The notes: generated from the letters alone by a model not told the origin. A stretch of 64,000 bases of DNA from Micromonospora pallida (GCF_900090325.1 NZ_FMHW01000002.1:2976001-3040000), one strand, 5' to 3'; shown: positions 1 to 8,698, numbered from the stretch's first letter. Translations and numbers: made by a program.

Positions 1-2
1 GG

Positions 3-50
3 CGTGCCGACCGAGGACAAACCGGCAGAAAGGTACATGACATCGCTCAT
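3..50 (-). CDS. Start of an unidentified gene leaving the window (partial)
   Basis: A minus-strand ATG lies at 48-50 with a strong GAGGAGG ribosome site just upstream. The frame stays open to the window edge, giving about 16 residues beginning MSDVMYLSAG. This is too short to assign a family. The strong ribosome site in an otherwise empty stretch is the only reason to call it, and it could be chance. Confidence 0.35.
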   Translation of the reverse strand, partial: MSDVMYLSAGLSSVGT

Positions 51-189
51 GGAGCCTCCTCGAACACCATTCCATGTTCGAGGTCTCCTTCACCCACCGT
101 CGGTGGGCAACCACCCGGGGTCGCTCCGGGCGACCGTACTGACCGGAATGATTCGTGGGAAGTACTCCCCTCGTGAGGGCAAGGTTAGG

Positions 190-1224
190 TCAGCCCGGCG
201 GGGGCCGCCACACCGGGGACGACTGGCGTGTCGCCGCCCGCACGGCGTCGGTGACCAGCTTCACGCCCAGGTCGGCCAGGCAGGCCGGGCCGGTCGGGTC
301 GAGCGGGCAGTGCGCCTCCCACCAGCAGGGCTGTTCGGTGATCGCGGTGGCCCGGCGGTGCGGGCACCCCGGCAGCCCCTGGAGGTCGACGCCCCCGCCC
401 ACTCCGTACCGGCGCGCGTCGGTGGGGCCGAAGAGACCGACCGTCGCCGCGCCCGCCGCAGCGGCGAGTCGGAGGGGCCCGGTGTCCGGCCCGACGACCA
501 CCCCGCCCCGGCGGGCCACGGCGGCGAACTGCGCGGCAAGGGTGGGCAGGTCGCCCCGGGGCAGCGGCACGCCGGGCGGGTCGTCGCCCGCGCCGACGGC
601 CAGCACGGGGTGGCCGTCGGCGGCGAGCCGGCCGGCGAGCGTCCGCCAGGAGGCGTCGGGCCATCGCTTCACCGCCATGCCGGCGTCGGTGACCAGCACG
701 ACCGGTGGGGCCGCCGGTCGGTCGGCGGCGGCGACCAGTCGGCCGACGCTGGTCTCTCCGGCGGCGCGCGCCGCCGCGGGCAGGTGGACCCGGGGCCGCG
801 CGTCCAGGTCCGCCCGGGTCAGCAGTCCCTCGGCGTGCAGCAGGCGCAGGTAGCGGGCTCCGACCGGCTCGTCCGGCGGCGGCCCCCGCCACAGGTCGGT
901 GACGCAGCGGGCAGCGGCGGCGAGCAGCAGGTCGGGGATGCCGTCGTACCGGGTGGTGGTGACCGCCAGGTCCGGCCGCCGCGCGGCGAGCGCCTCGACG
1001 ACCGCCGCCCGCTCCGCGCCGGGCCGGCCGTGCCTCGGGGTACGGACCTCGGTCACCGCCGGGTCGACACGGGCCAGTTCGGCGCCGGGCTCGTGGGTGA
1101 GCACGCGCAGGCGGGAGTACGGGTTACGCCGGGCCAGCCCGTGGATCGCCGGCAGCAGCATCAGCAGGTCACCGATCCCGCCGAGCAGGTCGACGACCAG
1201 GATCTCGGCGTACCGGTCAGCCAT
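190..1224 (-). CDS. Glycosyltransferase family 9 (heptosyltransferase-like)
   Basis: The 344-residue product resembles ADP-heptose:LPS heptosyltransferases (GT9, GT-B fold). The N-terminus carries the early glycine-rich loop LLGGIGDLLMLLPA. The C-terminal half has the nucleotide-sugar site pattern VVVGPDTGPLRLAAAAG followed by GLFGPT, both usual in GT9. Actinobacteria lack LPS, so the acceptor is unknown; a surface glycan or glycosylated metabolite is plausible. The start codon lies inside the 3' end of the upstream glycosyltransferase (8-base overlap), so the two are probably co-translated. The family is clear; the substrate cannot be told from sequence. Confidence 0.85.
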   Translation of the reverse strand: MADRYAEILVVDLLGGIGDLLMLLPAIHGLARRNPYSRLRVLTHEPGAELARVDPAVTEVRTPRHGRPGAERAAVVEALAARRPDLAVTTTRYDGIPDLLLAAAARCVTDLWRGPPPDEPVGARYLRLLHAEGLLTRADLDARPRVHLPAAARAAGETSVGRLVAAADRPAAPPVVLVTDAGMAVKRWPDASWRTLAGRLAADGHPVLAVGAGDDPPGVPLPRGDLPTLAAQFAAVARRGGVVVGPDTGPLRLAAAAGAATVGLFGPTDARRYGVGGGVDLQGLPGCPHRRATAITEQPCWWEAHCPLDPTGPACLADLGVKLVTDAVRAATRQSSPVWRPPPG

Positions 1225-2404
1225 CGGGCCGTCCGAGCAACCGCTGGTAGAGGTCGCGGTGCGCGGTGGCGACCCGGGGCCAGGCGTGGCCGGCGGCGAG
1301 CGTCCGGCCTCGCTCGGCGAGCCGGCGGCGCAGCACCGGGTCGGCCAGCACCCGGCCGACGGTGGCGGCCAGCGCGTCGCTGTCCCGGCGTCGCGGAACC
1401 ACCGCCACCGCCCCGCTACGGTGCAGCTCGTCGCCGCCGTCCTCAGGCGCGGTGACCACGGTCGGTCGGCCGTGGCCCAGCGCGGCGAGCAACGCCCCGC
1501 TCTTCACCGTCACGCCCGCCGTGAAGGGCAGCACCACCACGTCGGCGGCGTGCAGGGCCGCCGAGGCGCGGTCCGGGGGCAGGTACCCGGTGAAGGTGAC
1601 CGCGTCGGCGACGCCGTACCGGTGGGTCAGCGCGGTCAGCTCGTCCCGGAACACGCGGGCCTCCGCCTCCGGCATGGCCTGCGAGGTGAACCCGCCGGCC
1701 ACCAGCAGCCGCAGGTCGGGGTGGGTGCGACGGAGCGCGGGCAGGGCCCCGATCAGGTGACGAATCCCCTTGACGGGGTGGACGAAGCCGAAGAAGACCA
1801 GTAGCGGCGTGCCCGGGGACAGGCCAAGTTCCGCCCGCAGCCGCCGGCCGGCGTCGGCCGCGCCGGGTGAGTCGGTCACGTTCGGGGCCAGCGGGACGTG
1901 CGCCGTGGGCACCCCGCAGCGGCCTCGGACGGCCGCCTCGTGTCCGTCGTTGGTGACCACCACCGTCGCGCTGGCCGGCACCAGTCGACCGGTCTCCCGG
2001 TCCCAGAGCCCGGCGCGTTCCAGCACCGACCACAGGGGACCGGGCAGCCAGCCGGGCACCGCCCACGAGCCGTACTCGTGCACGGTGGTGACCAGGGGGA
2101 CGCCCCGGGGCAGCCGGAACGGCAGCAGGCCGGGCAGACCGGAGAACCGGTACGCCGAGGGGGCGAACTGGACGTGCACCAGGTCGACGTCGAGGCGACG
2201 GACCCGCTCGGCGGCCCGGACAGTGGCGGTGAACCAGCGCAGCGGCGACCCTCCCCCGGTGGGGCGGACCGGCACGGGGACGACCGTCACCCCGGCCTCG
2301 TCCAGCGCGCGGACCAGGTGCGCGACGTAGTCGCTGACCCCGTCGTGGTCCACCGGAGCCGGGCCGAGCGGCATGGCCACCCGGATCCGGTCGCTGCCGG
2401 CCAC
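1217..2404 (-). CDS. Glycosyltransferase family 4 (GT-B)
   Basis: The 395-residue protein has the two-domain GT-B layout of GT4 enzymes. An N-terminal acceptor domain starts with the MPLGPAPVDHDGVSDYVAHL loop. The C-terminal nucleotide-sugar domain has the FGFVHPVKGIRHLI and PFTAGVTVKSGALLAALG segments, the latter in the position of the GT4 E-x7-E region. It overlaps the following GT9 gene by 8 bases and is presumably in one transcript with it. Together they look like a small glycan assembly pair. The sugar donor is not predictable. Confidence 0.85.
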   Translation of the reverse strand: MAGSDRIRVAMPLGPAPVDHDGVSDYVAHLVRALDEAGVTVVPVPVRPTGGGSPLRWFTATVRAAERVRRLDVDLVHVQFAPSAYRFSGLPGLLPFRLPRGVPLVTTVHEYGSWAVPGWLPGPLWSVLERAGLWDRETGRLVPASATVVVTNDGHEAAVRGRCGVPTAHVPLAPNVTDSPGAADAGRRLRAELGLSPGTPLLVFFGFVHPVKGIRHLIGALPALRRTHPDLRLLVAGGFTSQAMPEAEARVFRDELTALTHRYGVADAVTFTGYLPPDRASAALHAADVVVLPFTAGVTVKSGALLAALGHGRPTVVTAPEDGGDELHRSGAVAVVPRRRDSDALAATVGRVLADPVLRRRLAERGRTLAAGHAWPRVATAHRDLYQRLLGRPDG

Positions 2405-2535
2405 CGCGCCTCCCTCCCCGTCCGGTCCGTGGCGTTTCCGAGGCGGCGGTGACTTCCCCGGCCGGCGGCGGGGAAACCCGGTGCGGGCCCGTTCCGGGCC
2501 CCCACGGCCCGCTCCCGGTGCCCTATGGTGGCCCG

Positions 2536-3705
2536 GTGACCGACGAGACTGCGCCCACCGGTCCGCTCACCGGGCTGCGCGTGGTGGAGCTGGCCGGCAT
2601 CGGGCCCGGGCCGTTCGCCGCGATGATGCTCGCCGACCTCGGTGCGGACGTGGTCCGGGTGGACCGGACGGCCGAGGTCGACCCCGCCGCGTTCGGCACC
2701 CCGCACCCCGACCTGCTGAACCGGGGCCGCCGCTCGGTGGCGGTGGACCTGAAGTCCCCCGGCGGGCGCGAGGTGGTGCTGGCGCTGGTACGGGACGCGG
2801 ACGCGCTGATCGAGGGGTTCCGGCCGGGGGTGACCGAGCGCCTCGGCGTCGGGCCGGCCGACTGTCTCGCGGTGAATCCCCGGCTGGTGTACGGGCGGAT
2901 GACCGGGTGGGGCCAGGACGGCCCGAACGCGCCGTACGCCGGGCACGACATCGGCTACCTGGCGCTGACCGGCGCGCTGCACGGGATCGGGCGGGCCGGG
3001 GAGCGCCCGGTGCCGCCTCTGAACCTCCTCGGCGACTTCGGCGGCGGCGGCATGATGCTGGCGTTGGGCCTGGTCTCCGCGCTGTATGCCGTCCAGTCCG
3101 GCGCCAAGGGCCAGGTGGTGGACGCGGCGATCGTGGACGGTGTGGCGGTGCTGAGCACCATGATCCACGGCCTGCGCCGGATGGGGATGTGGCAGGACCC
3201 GCGCGGGGTGAACCTGCTCGACGGCGGGGCGCCCTTCTACGACACGTACGAGTGCGCCGACGGGCGGTACGTCGCGGTGGGCGCGCTCGAACCGCGCTTC
3301 TACGACGAGCTGGTCCGACGCACCGGGTTCCCGCTGCCGCCCGACGAGCCGCTGGACCGTACCGACCCGACGAACTGGCCGGCGTTGCGGCAGGCCTGGG
3401 CCCGGTTGTTCCGCACCCGGACCCGGGACGAGTGGGCCGCGTTGGTGGGTGACTCCGACGCGTGCCTGGCCCCGGTGCTCGACTGGCGGGAGGCCGCGGC
3501 GCACCCGCACATGGCCGCCCGGAAGGTCTTCATCCCGCACGACGGGGCGGAGCAGCCGGCCCCCGCGCCGCGCTTCTCCGGCACCCCGACCGCGCTGCGC
3601 CGCCCGCCGCCCCACCCCGGGGAGCACACCGACGAGGTCCTCGCCGAGCTGGGCTACTCCCCCGACCGGATCGACGCGCTGCGGACCGCCGCCGCCATCG
3701 CCTGA
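2536..3705 (+). CDS. CaiB/BaiF CoA transferase family, alpha-methylacyl-CoA racemase-like
   Basis: With the GTG at 2536 the product is 389 residues; the longer reading back to 2449 adds a Gly/Pro-rich stretch with no family similarity. The protein follows the class III CoA-transferase fold. Residues matching the catalytic set of mycobacterial alpha-methylacyl-CoA racemase are present: His in GHDIGY, Asp in LLGDFGGGGM and Glu in GALEPRFY. The likely role is epimerising 2-methyl-branched acyl-CoAs during branched-chain fatty acid turnover. It is a single gene, divergent from the glycosyltransferase pair, and I see no operon partner. Confidence 0.85.
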   Translation: MTDETAPTGPLTGLRVVELAGIGPGPFAAMMLADLGADVVRVDRTAEVDPAAFGTPHPDLLNRGRRSVAVDLKSPGGREVVLALVRDADALIEGFRPGVTERLGVGPADCLAVNPRLVYGRMTGWGQDGPNAPYAGHDIGYLALTGALHGIGRAGERPVPPLNLLGDFGGGGMMLALGLVSALYAVQSGAKGQVVDAAIVDGVAVLSTMIHGLRRMGMWQDPRGVNLLDGGAPFYDTYECADGRYVAVGALEPRFYDELVRRTGFPLPPDEPLDRTDPTNWPALRQAWARLFRTRTRDEWAALVGDSDACLAPVLDWREAAAHPHMAARKVFIPHDGAEQPAPAPRFSGTPTALRRPPPHPGEHTDEVLAELGYSPDRIDALRTAAAIA

Positions 3706-3816
3706 CGCGGCCGGGCCAGCTCCGTTCCGCCAATCGGCGCCCGGTCTGGCACCGGGCGGAAGGTCGGCGGACGACGGCCCGTTCGGGCGCCGGGGCGGTC
3801 GGTCGGGCCGACCTGG

Positions 3817-4227
3817 TCAGGCGCGGCGGATGGCCGTGCCAGGAGCCAGCGTCGACTCGACGAGTTCCCGGTACTCCCGGGGAAGCTGGGCCGCCACGTC
3901 GTCGAACTCGCCGCCGGTGATCGCCTCCCGCAGGGTGCTGAAGACGGCCCGGATGCCCGACCGGGCGGACGATGGGTCCGCGTCGGCGCGCTGACCGACC
4001 CGGGCCACGAACTCCGCCGCGCCGAACCGGTCGGCGTGCTCGGTGCTCGGGGTCTTCTTCAGCAGCAGTTGCAACGGCTTGGGCAACTGGGCCGCGAGAT
4101 CGAGGGCCTCGCCCCCGGTGAGTCGGTCGGCCAGCGTCTCCAACGTGGCACGGGTCAGCTCCACCGCCCGGGTGGACGGCACCCCAGCCCGCTGGGCGAC
4201 CTGGTCGACGAAGGTGTCGTAGTTCAT
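3817..4227 (-). CDS. DUF2267 protein
   Basis: The 136-residue protein starts MNYDTFVDQVAQRAG. It contains two copies of a helical unit of the form ATLETLADRLTGGEALDLAAQLP / STLREAITGGEFDDVAAQLP, the duplicated pattern of DUF2267. The start at 4227 is supported by a GAGGGGAGC ribosome site; upstream extensions of this frame lack conserved sequence. DUF2267 proteins are small, soluble and often near stress genes; the function is unknown. It is divergent from the DUF2795 gene. Confidence 0.82.
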   Translation of the reverse strand: MNYDTFVDQVAQRAGVPSTRAVELTRATLETLADRLTGGEALDLAAQLPKPLQLLLKKTPSTEHADRFGAAEFVARVGQRADADPSSARSGIRAVFSTLREAITGGEFDDVAAQLPREYRELVESTLAPGTAIRRA

Positions 4228-4394
4228 GCCGGCGCTCCCCTCGGCTGTGACGAACCGGAGGCGTACCCGGTGGACGACCCGGAAAACGACGGCCGCCGGG
4301 GCCGCTTTTCCCTGGGTACGGCGGGCGTGACCGCCGGGTGGACGGGTAACCGCGGCCGGTCGTGACCGACGAGAGGCGGCGGAGGAGTCCTGCC

Positions 4395-4664
4395 ATGGCG
4401 AGTTACACCGACGTGCTGCGGTACCTGTCGAGCCTGGACTACCCGGCGGGCAAGGACGACGTGGTACGCCAGGCCGAACGGGAGGGGGCACCCCCCGAGG
4501 TGCTGCAGGCGCTGCGCGCGCTCCCGCCGGTCGACTACGCCAACGGCAACGAGGTCGCCCGCTCGGCCGGTATCGACGCCGCGCCGGAACTCTCTCCCGC
4601 CCAGCGGGCGGCCCAGGCCCGCGAACCGCACACCCGCGTCTCGCAGCACCTGCGCCGGATCTGA
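4395..4664 (+). CDS. DUF2795 protein
   Basis: The 89-residue protein begins MASYTDVLRYLSSLDYPAGK and contains the DUF2795 pattern (YPAGKDDVVRQA ... VLQALRALP). The ATG at 4395 has a GGAGGAG ribosome site 7 bases upstream, which decides it over an earlier start at 4362. Members are small actinobacterial proteins of unknown function. The tail from about residue 65 is charged and probably disordered. It sits 37 bases before the DUF1345 gene and may share its transcript. Confidence 0.8.
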   Translation: MASYTDVLRYLSSLDYPAGKDDVVRQAEREGAPPEVLQALRALPPVDYANGNEVARSAGIDAAPELSPAQRAAQAREPHTRVSQHLRRI

Positions 4665-4701
4665 CCGGCGGGCGGGACGGCACCGGGGGACGGGCACACC
4701 G

Positions 4702-5364
4702 GTGTGGCGGTTGACGGCCCGGCATCCGGACCGGTCGACGCCGGCCTCGGTGCAGCTCACCGTGATGGGCCTGATCGGGCTCTGCACCGGGGCCCTGTTC
4801 GGGCTGCTCGTCTCGCCCCGCCTCGCCCCGCTCGTCGGCTGGGACGTCGCCGCGCTGACCTACCTGGTCCTGGCCTGGCGCGCGCTCTGGCCGATGGACG
4901 CGGAACGGACCGCCCGGCTGGCCATCCAGGAGGACCCGAACCGGGCGGTCCGGGACGTCCTGCTGCTGGTCGCCTGCGTGGCGAGCCTGGTGGCGGTCGG
5001 GGTCATCATGAGCGGTGCCCGCGGTGAGCCGGCCGGGCCGTCCCGGGACTTCTACAGCGCGCTCGGCATGGTGAGCGTGCTGCTGTCCTGGCTGGTCGTG
5101 CACACCGTCTACACCACCCGGTACGCCCGGATCTACTACACCGGTCCGGACGGCGGCATCGACTTCCACCAGGACCAGCCACCCTGCTACGCAGACTTCG
5201 CGTACATGGCGTTCACCGTCGGGGCCACCTTCCAGGTCTCCGACACCGACCTGTGCAGTCACGAGATGCGCAGGACCGTGCTGCGGCACATGCTGGTGTC
5301 GTACCTGTTCGGGGCGATCATCATCGCCGCGACGGTGAACCTGGTGGCCGGCCTCGCCCACTGA
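4702..5364 (+). CDS. DUF1345 integral membrane protein
   Basis: The 220-residue protein has about five hydrophobic segments: VMGLIGLCTGALFGLLV, a second near residue 50, VLLLVACVASLVAVGVIM, MVSVLLSWLVVHTVY and a C-terminal LFGAIIIAATVNLVAGL. The DUF1345 signature is visible as YADFAYMAFTVGATFQVSDTD. The function is unknown. The GTG start is the first in frame after the previous gene. A terminator-like hairpin follows about 90 bases after the stop. Confidence 0.82.
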   Translation: MWRLTARHPDRSTPASVQLTVMGLIGLCTGALFGLLVSPRLAPLVGWDVAALTYLVLAWRALWPMDAERTARLAIQEDPNRAVRDVLLLVACVASLVAVGVIMSGARGEPAGPSRDFYSALGMVSVLLSWLVVHTVYTTRYARIYYTGPDGGIDFHQDQPPCYADFAYMAFTVGATFQVSDTDLCSHEMRRTVLRHMLVSYLFGAIIIAATVNLVAGLAH

Positions 5365-5373
5365 CCGCCGGCT

Positions 5374-5419
5374 GGTCCTGACCCGTCGACTGGCCCGGTC
5401 CTGCCCCGTCGACTGGCAC
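5374..5419. repeat. Tandem 23-bp direct repeat (two copies)
   Basis: Two head-to-tail 23-bp units occupy 5374-5396 and 5397-5419 and differ at two positions; each contains CCCGTCGACTGG. They lie just after the DUF1345 stop codon and look like a local duplication. Confidence 0.8.
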
Positions 5420-5456
5420 ACCTGGGCCGCGGAAGGAGACGGGCGGACAGGTGAGG

Positions 5457-5483
5457 GCCCGGGTCACGAACCGCGACCCGGGC
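5457..5483. terminator. Hairpin terminator between convergent genes
   Basis: A perfect 9-bp stem (GCCCGGGTC / GACCCGGGC) with a 9-base loop lies between the convergent DUF1345 and HhH genes. There is no T-tract, which is common for actinobacterial terminators. It could serve both directions. Confidence 0.55.
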
Positions 5484-5636
5484 ACCACACGACATGCACC
5501 ACCCGGTCTGCGTACCCCCGGGTACGACCGCCAGGCGGCCGGCACTCGCTGGAACCAAACGGCCAGCTCTGCCGCCATCAGCGTACGATGCCATGTCCCC
5601 TGAACAGCCGATTATCGGGTAACTGTGGGACGTAGA

Positions 5637-6302
5637 TCACCTGGCCAGTTCGGCGTACCGCTTCTCCAGGTCCACCCGGGCGAGCGCCCCGACCAGCCAG
5701 GCCAGCCGCTCGGACTCGCCGCTGCCGGCGAGACCGGCCAACTCACCGGCGGACCGCCCAAGGCCGAGGCGGCGGGCGGCGGCGAGCGCCCGGCGGTCGG
5801 CGACCGGTGCCACCTCCCGCCACAGCACCTGTGCCTCGCGCAGGAAGAGGTCGACGACCTGGGCGTCCACGCCGGGCAGCTCGGCCAGCAGTGCCCGCTC
5901 GCGGGCCGGGTCGCGGTGGGCCAGGGCCCGCAGTCGTCGCAGGTCGCCGCGGTAGTGCTCGACGACGGTGAGGGCCAGATCGCCGAGCAGGTCGGCGATC
6001 GCCTCCGGGTTCGCGCGGAACCCGCTGTCACGCAGCAGCCGGGTGCGTTGCTCGTGCCGGGACCGGGACATCCGGCCGGGGCTGTCCCAGCCGGCCTCCT
6101 GGAACGCGCGGGTGGCGGTCAGCGCGCGCCGGAAGTCACCCGGCCGGGCGAGCAGCACGGCGAGCACCAGCACCTGGAACAGGCTCCCCGGGTTGTTGGT
6201 GACGCGGAATCCGTACTCCTCGGCGAAGCCCCGGCCCCCGCCCGCCAACCGGCGGACCAGCCGTTTCTTCTCTTCGATGGTCGAGGTCGCAGTCGTCGCC
6301 AT
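5637..6302 (-). CDS. HhH-GPD endonuclease III-like protein
   Basis: The 221-residue, mostly helical protein resembles actinobacterial proteins annotated as HhH endonucleases. It has the pattern LLAELPGVDAQVVDLFLREA, which corresponds to the helix-hairpin-helix LPGVG-x-KTA region, followed by VAPVADRRALAAARRLGL. The catalytic Lys of endonuclease III and the C-terminal 4Fe-4S cysteines are not evident, so activity as a glycosylase/lyase is uncertain. It is monocistronic, 49 bases downstream of the pirin gene on the same strand. Confidence 0.6.
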   Translation of the reverse strand: MATTATSTIEEKKRLVRRLAGGGRGFAEEYGFRVTNNPGSLFQVLVLAVLLARPGDFRRALTATRAFQEAGWDSPGRMSRSRHEQRTRLLRDSGFRANPEAIADLLGDLALTVVEHYRGDLRRLRALAHRDPARERALLAELPGVDAQVVDLFLREAQVLWREVAPVADRRALAAARRLGLGRSAGELAGLAGSGESERLAWLVGALARVDLEKRYAELAR

Positions 6303-6351
6303 GCCCGCGACTACCCGTGCCGGGCCAGGCCACTCCTGCCCCGCCGGCCGC

Positions 6352-7305
6352 TCAGCCGAGGAGTTGTCCGTGCCGGTCGCGGGCCTTGAGCCGGACGGTG
6401 GGCATGGCCGGTGCCGGCAACGGCGGGTCGGAATCGTCGACCACGACGCCGAAGCGCCGCCCGGCCGTCCAGTCGTCGGACGCCGCCACGATCTCCTCGT
6501 GCGTACGCCCGACGAAGTTCCACCACATCACCAGCGGCTCCTCGAACGGCGCTCCGCCGAGCAGCAACAACCGGCAGTCGGGCCCGCCCTCGACGGTCAG
6601 GGTCCGACGCCCCGGCGGCAGGTAGAGCAACGCGCCGGGGGTCAGCCGTACGCCGTCCACCTCGGCGGCGCCGGACATGGCCAGCAGGCCGTGCTCGAAG
6701 TCGTGGCGCAGCGGCACCCGGGCCGGCGCGGACCCACCGGGCTCCAGTTGCGCGCCGAGCAGCGGCGTGTGCACCACCGCCGGGGACCGGGCACCGGCCA
6801 GTTCCCCGACGAGCAGGGTCACGTCGAGGCCGCCGTCGCGCCACCGGGGCAGGTCCGCGTGGTGGCTGAAGTCGGCCGGGCCCGACCGGGCCGCGTCGGG
6901 CAGCGCGACCCAGAGCTGTACGCCGTGCATCGTCCTCGGCCGCTGCGGTGGGGACTTCTCGGAGTGCGCGATGCCGTGCCCGGAGGTCATCACGTTGAGC
7001 TGGCCGGGACGGATCAGCTGAACGTTGCCGAGGCTGTCCCGGTGCAGGATCTCCCCCTCCACCAGCCAGGTGACCGTCTGCAGCCCGCTGTGCGGGTGCG
7101 GCGGCACCTGCATGCCCAGCCGTTCCCCGACGTCGTCCGGCCCGAAGTGGTCGACGAAGCACCACGCGCCGACCATCCGCCGGGTGCGCTGCGGCAGCAG
7201 CCGGCGGACGGTGGTGTACCGGCCGAGTGGCACGTCGTGCCCGGGCAGCAGCACACTCTCCGGGTCGGCGGGTACGGCACCCGGGGGCCGGGTCTGTGCC
7301 GGCAT
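6352..7305 (-). CDS. Pirin family protein
   Basis: The 317-residue bicupin protein has the pirin metal-binding motif around PPHPHSGLQTVTWLVEGEI, with further histidines and Glu in SGHGIAHSEKSP. The C-terminal pirin domain includes LLLLGGAPFEEPLVMWWNFVG. Bacterial pirins are cytoplasmic Fe-binding proteins, some with quercetinase activity, others regulating metabolic enzymes. The ATG at 7305 is chosen because GGAG lies 6 bases upstream; an ATG at 7317 is possible but has poor spacing. Confidence 0.9.
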   Translation of the reverse strand: MPAQTRPPGAVPADPESVLLPGHDVPLGRYTTVRRLLPQRTRRMVGAWCFVDHFGPDDVGERLGMQVPPHPHSGLQTVTWLVEGEILHRDSLGNVQLIRPGQLNVMTSGHGIAHSEKSPPQRPRTMHGVQLWVALPDAARSGPADFSHHADLPRWRDGGLDVTLLVGELAGARSPAVVHTPLLGAQLEPGGSAPARVPLRHDFEHGLLAMSGAAEVDGVRLTPGALLYLPPGRRTLTVEGGPDCRLLLLGGAPFEEPLVMWWNFVGRTHEEIVAASDDWTAGRRFGVVVDDSDPPLPAPAMPTVRLKARDRHGQLLG

Positions 7306-7360
7306 GACCTGCTCCATCCCACCGACCCTACGTCAGCGGCCAGGCCCCGGACACGCGCGT

Positions 7361-7393
7361 GGGCCGGCACCCCGGGGTTCGGGGTGCCGGCCC
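7361..7393 (-). terminator. Strong hairpin terminator of the secreted-protein gene
   Basis: A perfect 13-bp stem (GGGCCGGCACCCC / GGGGTGCCGGCCC) with a 7-base loop lies 20 bases past the stop codon of the minus-strand gene at 7414-8013. It is well placed as its terminator. Confidence 0.75.
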
Positions 7394-7413
7394 ATCAGCG
7401 TTGTTGCCGTGTG

Positions 7414-8013
7414 TCAGCTGTTCCAGTGCTGGGCGACCAGGTCAGCGGCCTGGGTTTCCCACTGGGCGTAGTGGTCCGGGTACGCCGACACCTGCACCGT
7501 CTGCGCGGCCTGGGTGAGCGGCATGTCCTGCCAGCCGTCCACACCCTTCAGGCCCTTCAGGAACGCGGTGGTGGCGTACTCGGGGTCGGTGATCTGCTCC
7601 ACCGTGCCCCACCCGGACGACGGGCGCTGCTGGAACAGGCCCTGCGAGTCGTGGTCGTTGCGGTCACCCAGATGACCCAGGTTCTCCAGCTTCGACTCCT
7701 GCAGGCTCGTGGCGATGGCCACCACGGCGGCCCGCTCGTTCATGCCGGTCTTCTTCGTGGCCTTGATGATCGCCTTCGCGTTGGCGGTCTGCTCGGCGTT
7801 GAGCGGGATCCGCGACTGGGCGCCCTGCACACCGTGCGGGATCAGCTTGCTGGTGTCCGGCTTGTCGGCCTGCACCACGGCCACCGGGGTGGCGGTGGCG
7901 GCGTGGGCGGCAGTGCTGTCGAGGACGGTGCCGACCGGACCGCCGATGACACCACCGGCGAACGCCAGACCAGCAACACCGAGAACAGTCTTACGCAGCA
8001 GCTTCGTAGCCAT
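7414..8013 (-). CDS. Secreted protein with lysozyme-like fold
   Basis: The 199-residue protein has a Sec signal peptide: a KLLRK basic start, a hydrophobic core from TVLGVAGLAFAGG onward and an AHA-AT cleavage site near residue 39. The mature part carries an actinobacterial secreted-protein pattern, AIATSLQESKLENLGHLG ... SQGLFQQRPSSGWGT, resembling the catalytic-Glu region of transglycosylase/lysozyme-like folds (Glu in LQESK). It may remodel peptidoglycan. The start at 8013 has GGAG upstream. About 140 bases upstream lie two tandem SigR-like promoters, so thiol-oxidative stress control is plausible. A strong terminator follows. Confidence 0.75.
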   Translation of the reverse strand: MATKLLRKTVLGVAGLAFAGGVIGGPVGTVLDSTAAHAATATPVAVVQADKPDTSKLIPHGVQGAQSRIPLNAEQTANAKAIIKATKKTGMNERAAVVAIATSLQESKLENLGHLGDRNDHDSQGLFQQRPSSGWGTVEQITDPEYATTAFLKGLKGVDGWQDMPLTQAAQTVQVSAYPDHYAQWETQAADLVAQHWNS

Positions 8014-8154
8014 GAGGGGTACTCCATTCGGGGGTCGGCACACCGCCAGGGGGGCAGGGGGTGTGCGAGCACCGTCCGGCGCCCAAAAGAAAGGGGGGAA
8101 GGGAAGTTCGAGGGGGGTGCGGCGGGGAGCGAGGCTCACCACGCCGGGTCCAGA

Positions 8155-8183
8155 TGTAACGACCGCCAGCCCGCCGGCATTCC
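8155..8183 (-). promoter_or_regulatory. SigR/SigH-type promoter, proximal copy
   Basis: On the minus strand, GGAAT (8183-8179) is followed by exactly 18 bases and then GTTACA (8160-8155), the GGAAT-N18-GTT pattern of SigR-type ECF promoters. It would place the transcription start about 135 bases before the secreted-protein ATG. Confidence 0.6.
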
Positions 8184-8244
8184 ACCCCACCACCACCCGA
8201 GGGGGTGGGGGGTGCCGGGGCTGCTACCTCGGTCGTCCGGAGGG

Positions 8245-8273
8245 TGTAACGACCCCCGACCAGCCGACATTCC
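8245..8273 (-). promoter_or_regulatory. SigR/SigH-type promoter, distal copy
   Basis: This second GGAAT-N18-GTTACA lies exactly 90 bases upstream of the proximal copy (GGAAT at 8273-8269, GTTACA at 8250-8245). The spacers are related, so the two appear to be a duplicated promoter. Confidence 0.58.
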
Positions 8274-8380
8274 AGCCCGCGACCCGGGGACCCCGTCCGG
8301 GCCCCACCCCACCGGGTCCCGAACCAGACACCGGGTGCCTAACAGGCCAGTCAGGGACGTCGAGCCTGATCGGCTCCATA

Positions 8381-8437
8381 TCGCCGAAAAGGCGGCACCC
8401 ACCGCTTCGGACAGCCCTACTTCGCTGAAAAGGCGGC
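8381..8437. repeat. Direct repeat upstream of the MOSC gene
   Basis: TCGCCGAAAAGGCGGC at 8381-8396 is repeated with one mismatch at 8422-8437, and a degenerate third copy starts near 8450. Each unit contains the small inverted repeat GCCGAAAAGGC, so each could also form a short hairpin. Confidence 0.6.
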
Positions 8438-8698
8438 CTCGGGCGTCCGTGCGCCGAAACGGAATCGATCACGGCGCTCCGGGGCCCGTGACCGGAGCCC
8501 CGTCGGGCGGGGCGGAGCTCGTACGTCAGCCAACGGGAGGTGGACGCTGGGGACGTCCGGGCGGATTCGTGACGGCGCGCGCCGGTACGGTGGGCGGGTG
8601 TTTTCCAGCGTCCCGGCATCGTCCCCGAGCGGGGCGGTCGCCCGTACCGTGTCGGTCCTGTCGTCCGGAGGCCGGGTGACCGTGGGTGAACGGCCGTC

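Larger units (their letters stand above)
8014..8698. other. Intergenic region between divergent secreted-protein and MOSC genes
   Basis: I see no protein-coding gene in these 685 bases. They contain the two SigR-type promoters, a pyrimidine-rich leader for the minus gene (8014-8150), the GCCGAAAAGGC repeats, and a hairpin at 8476-8498 (GCTCCGG / CCGGAGC). No riboswitch consensus was recognised. Confidence 0.6.

Noticed and set aside
179..192. IdeR/DtxR-like iron box (AAGGTTAGGTCAG)
   Set aside because: Only one half matches and it lies at the 3' end of a glycosyltransferase gene with no promoter downstream.
8014..8155. Cyclic di-AMP (ydaO) riboswitch in the leader of the secreted-protein gene
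   Set aside because: Such riboswitches precede similar wall enzymes in actinobacteria, but I found none of their conserved core sequences; the leader is pyrimidine-rich and unstructured-looking.
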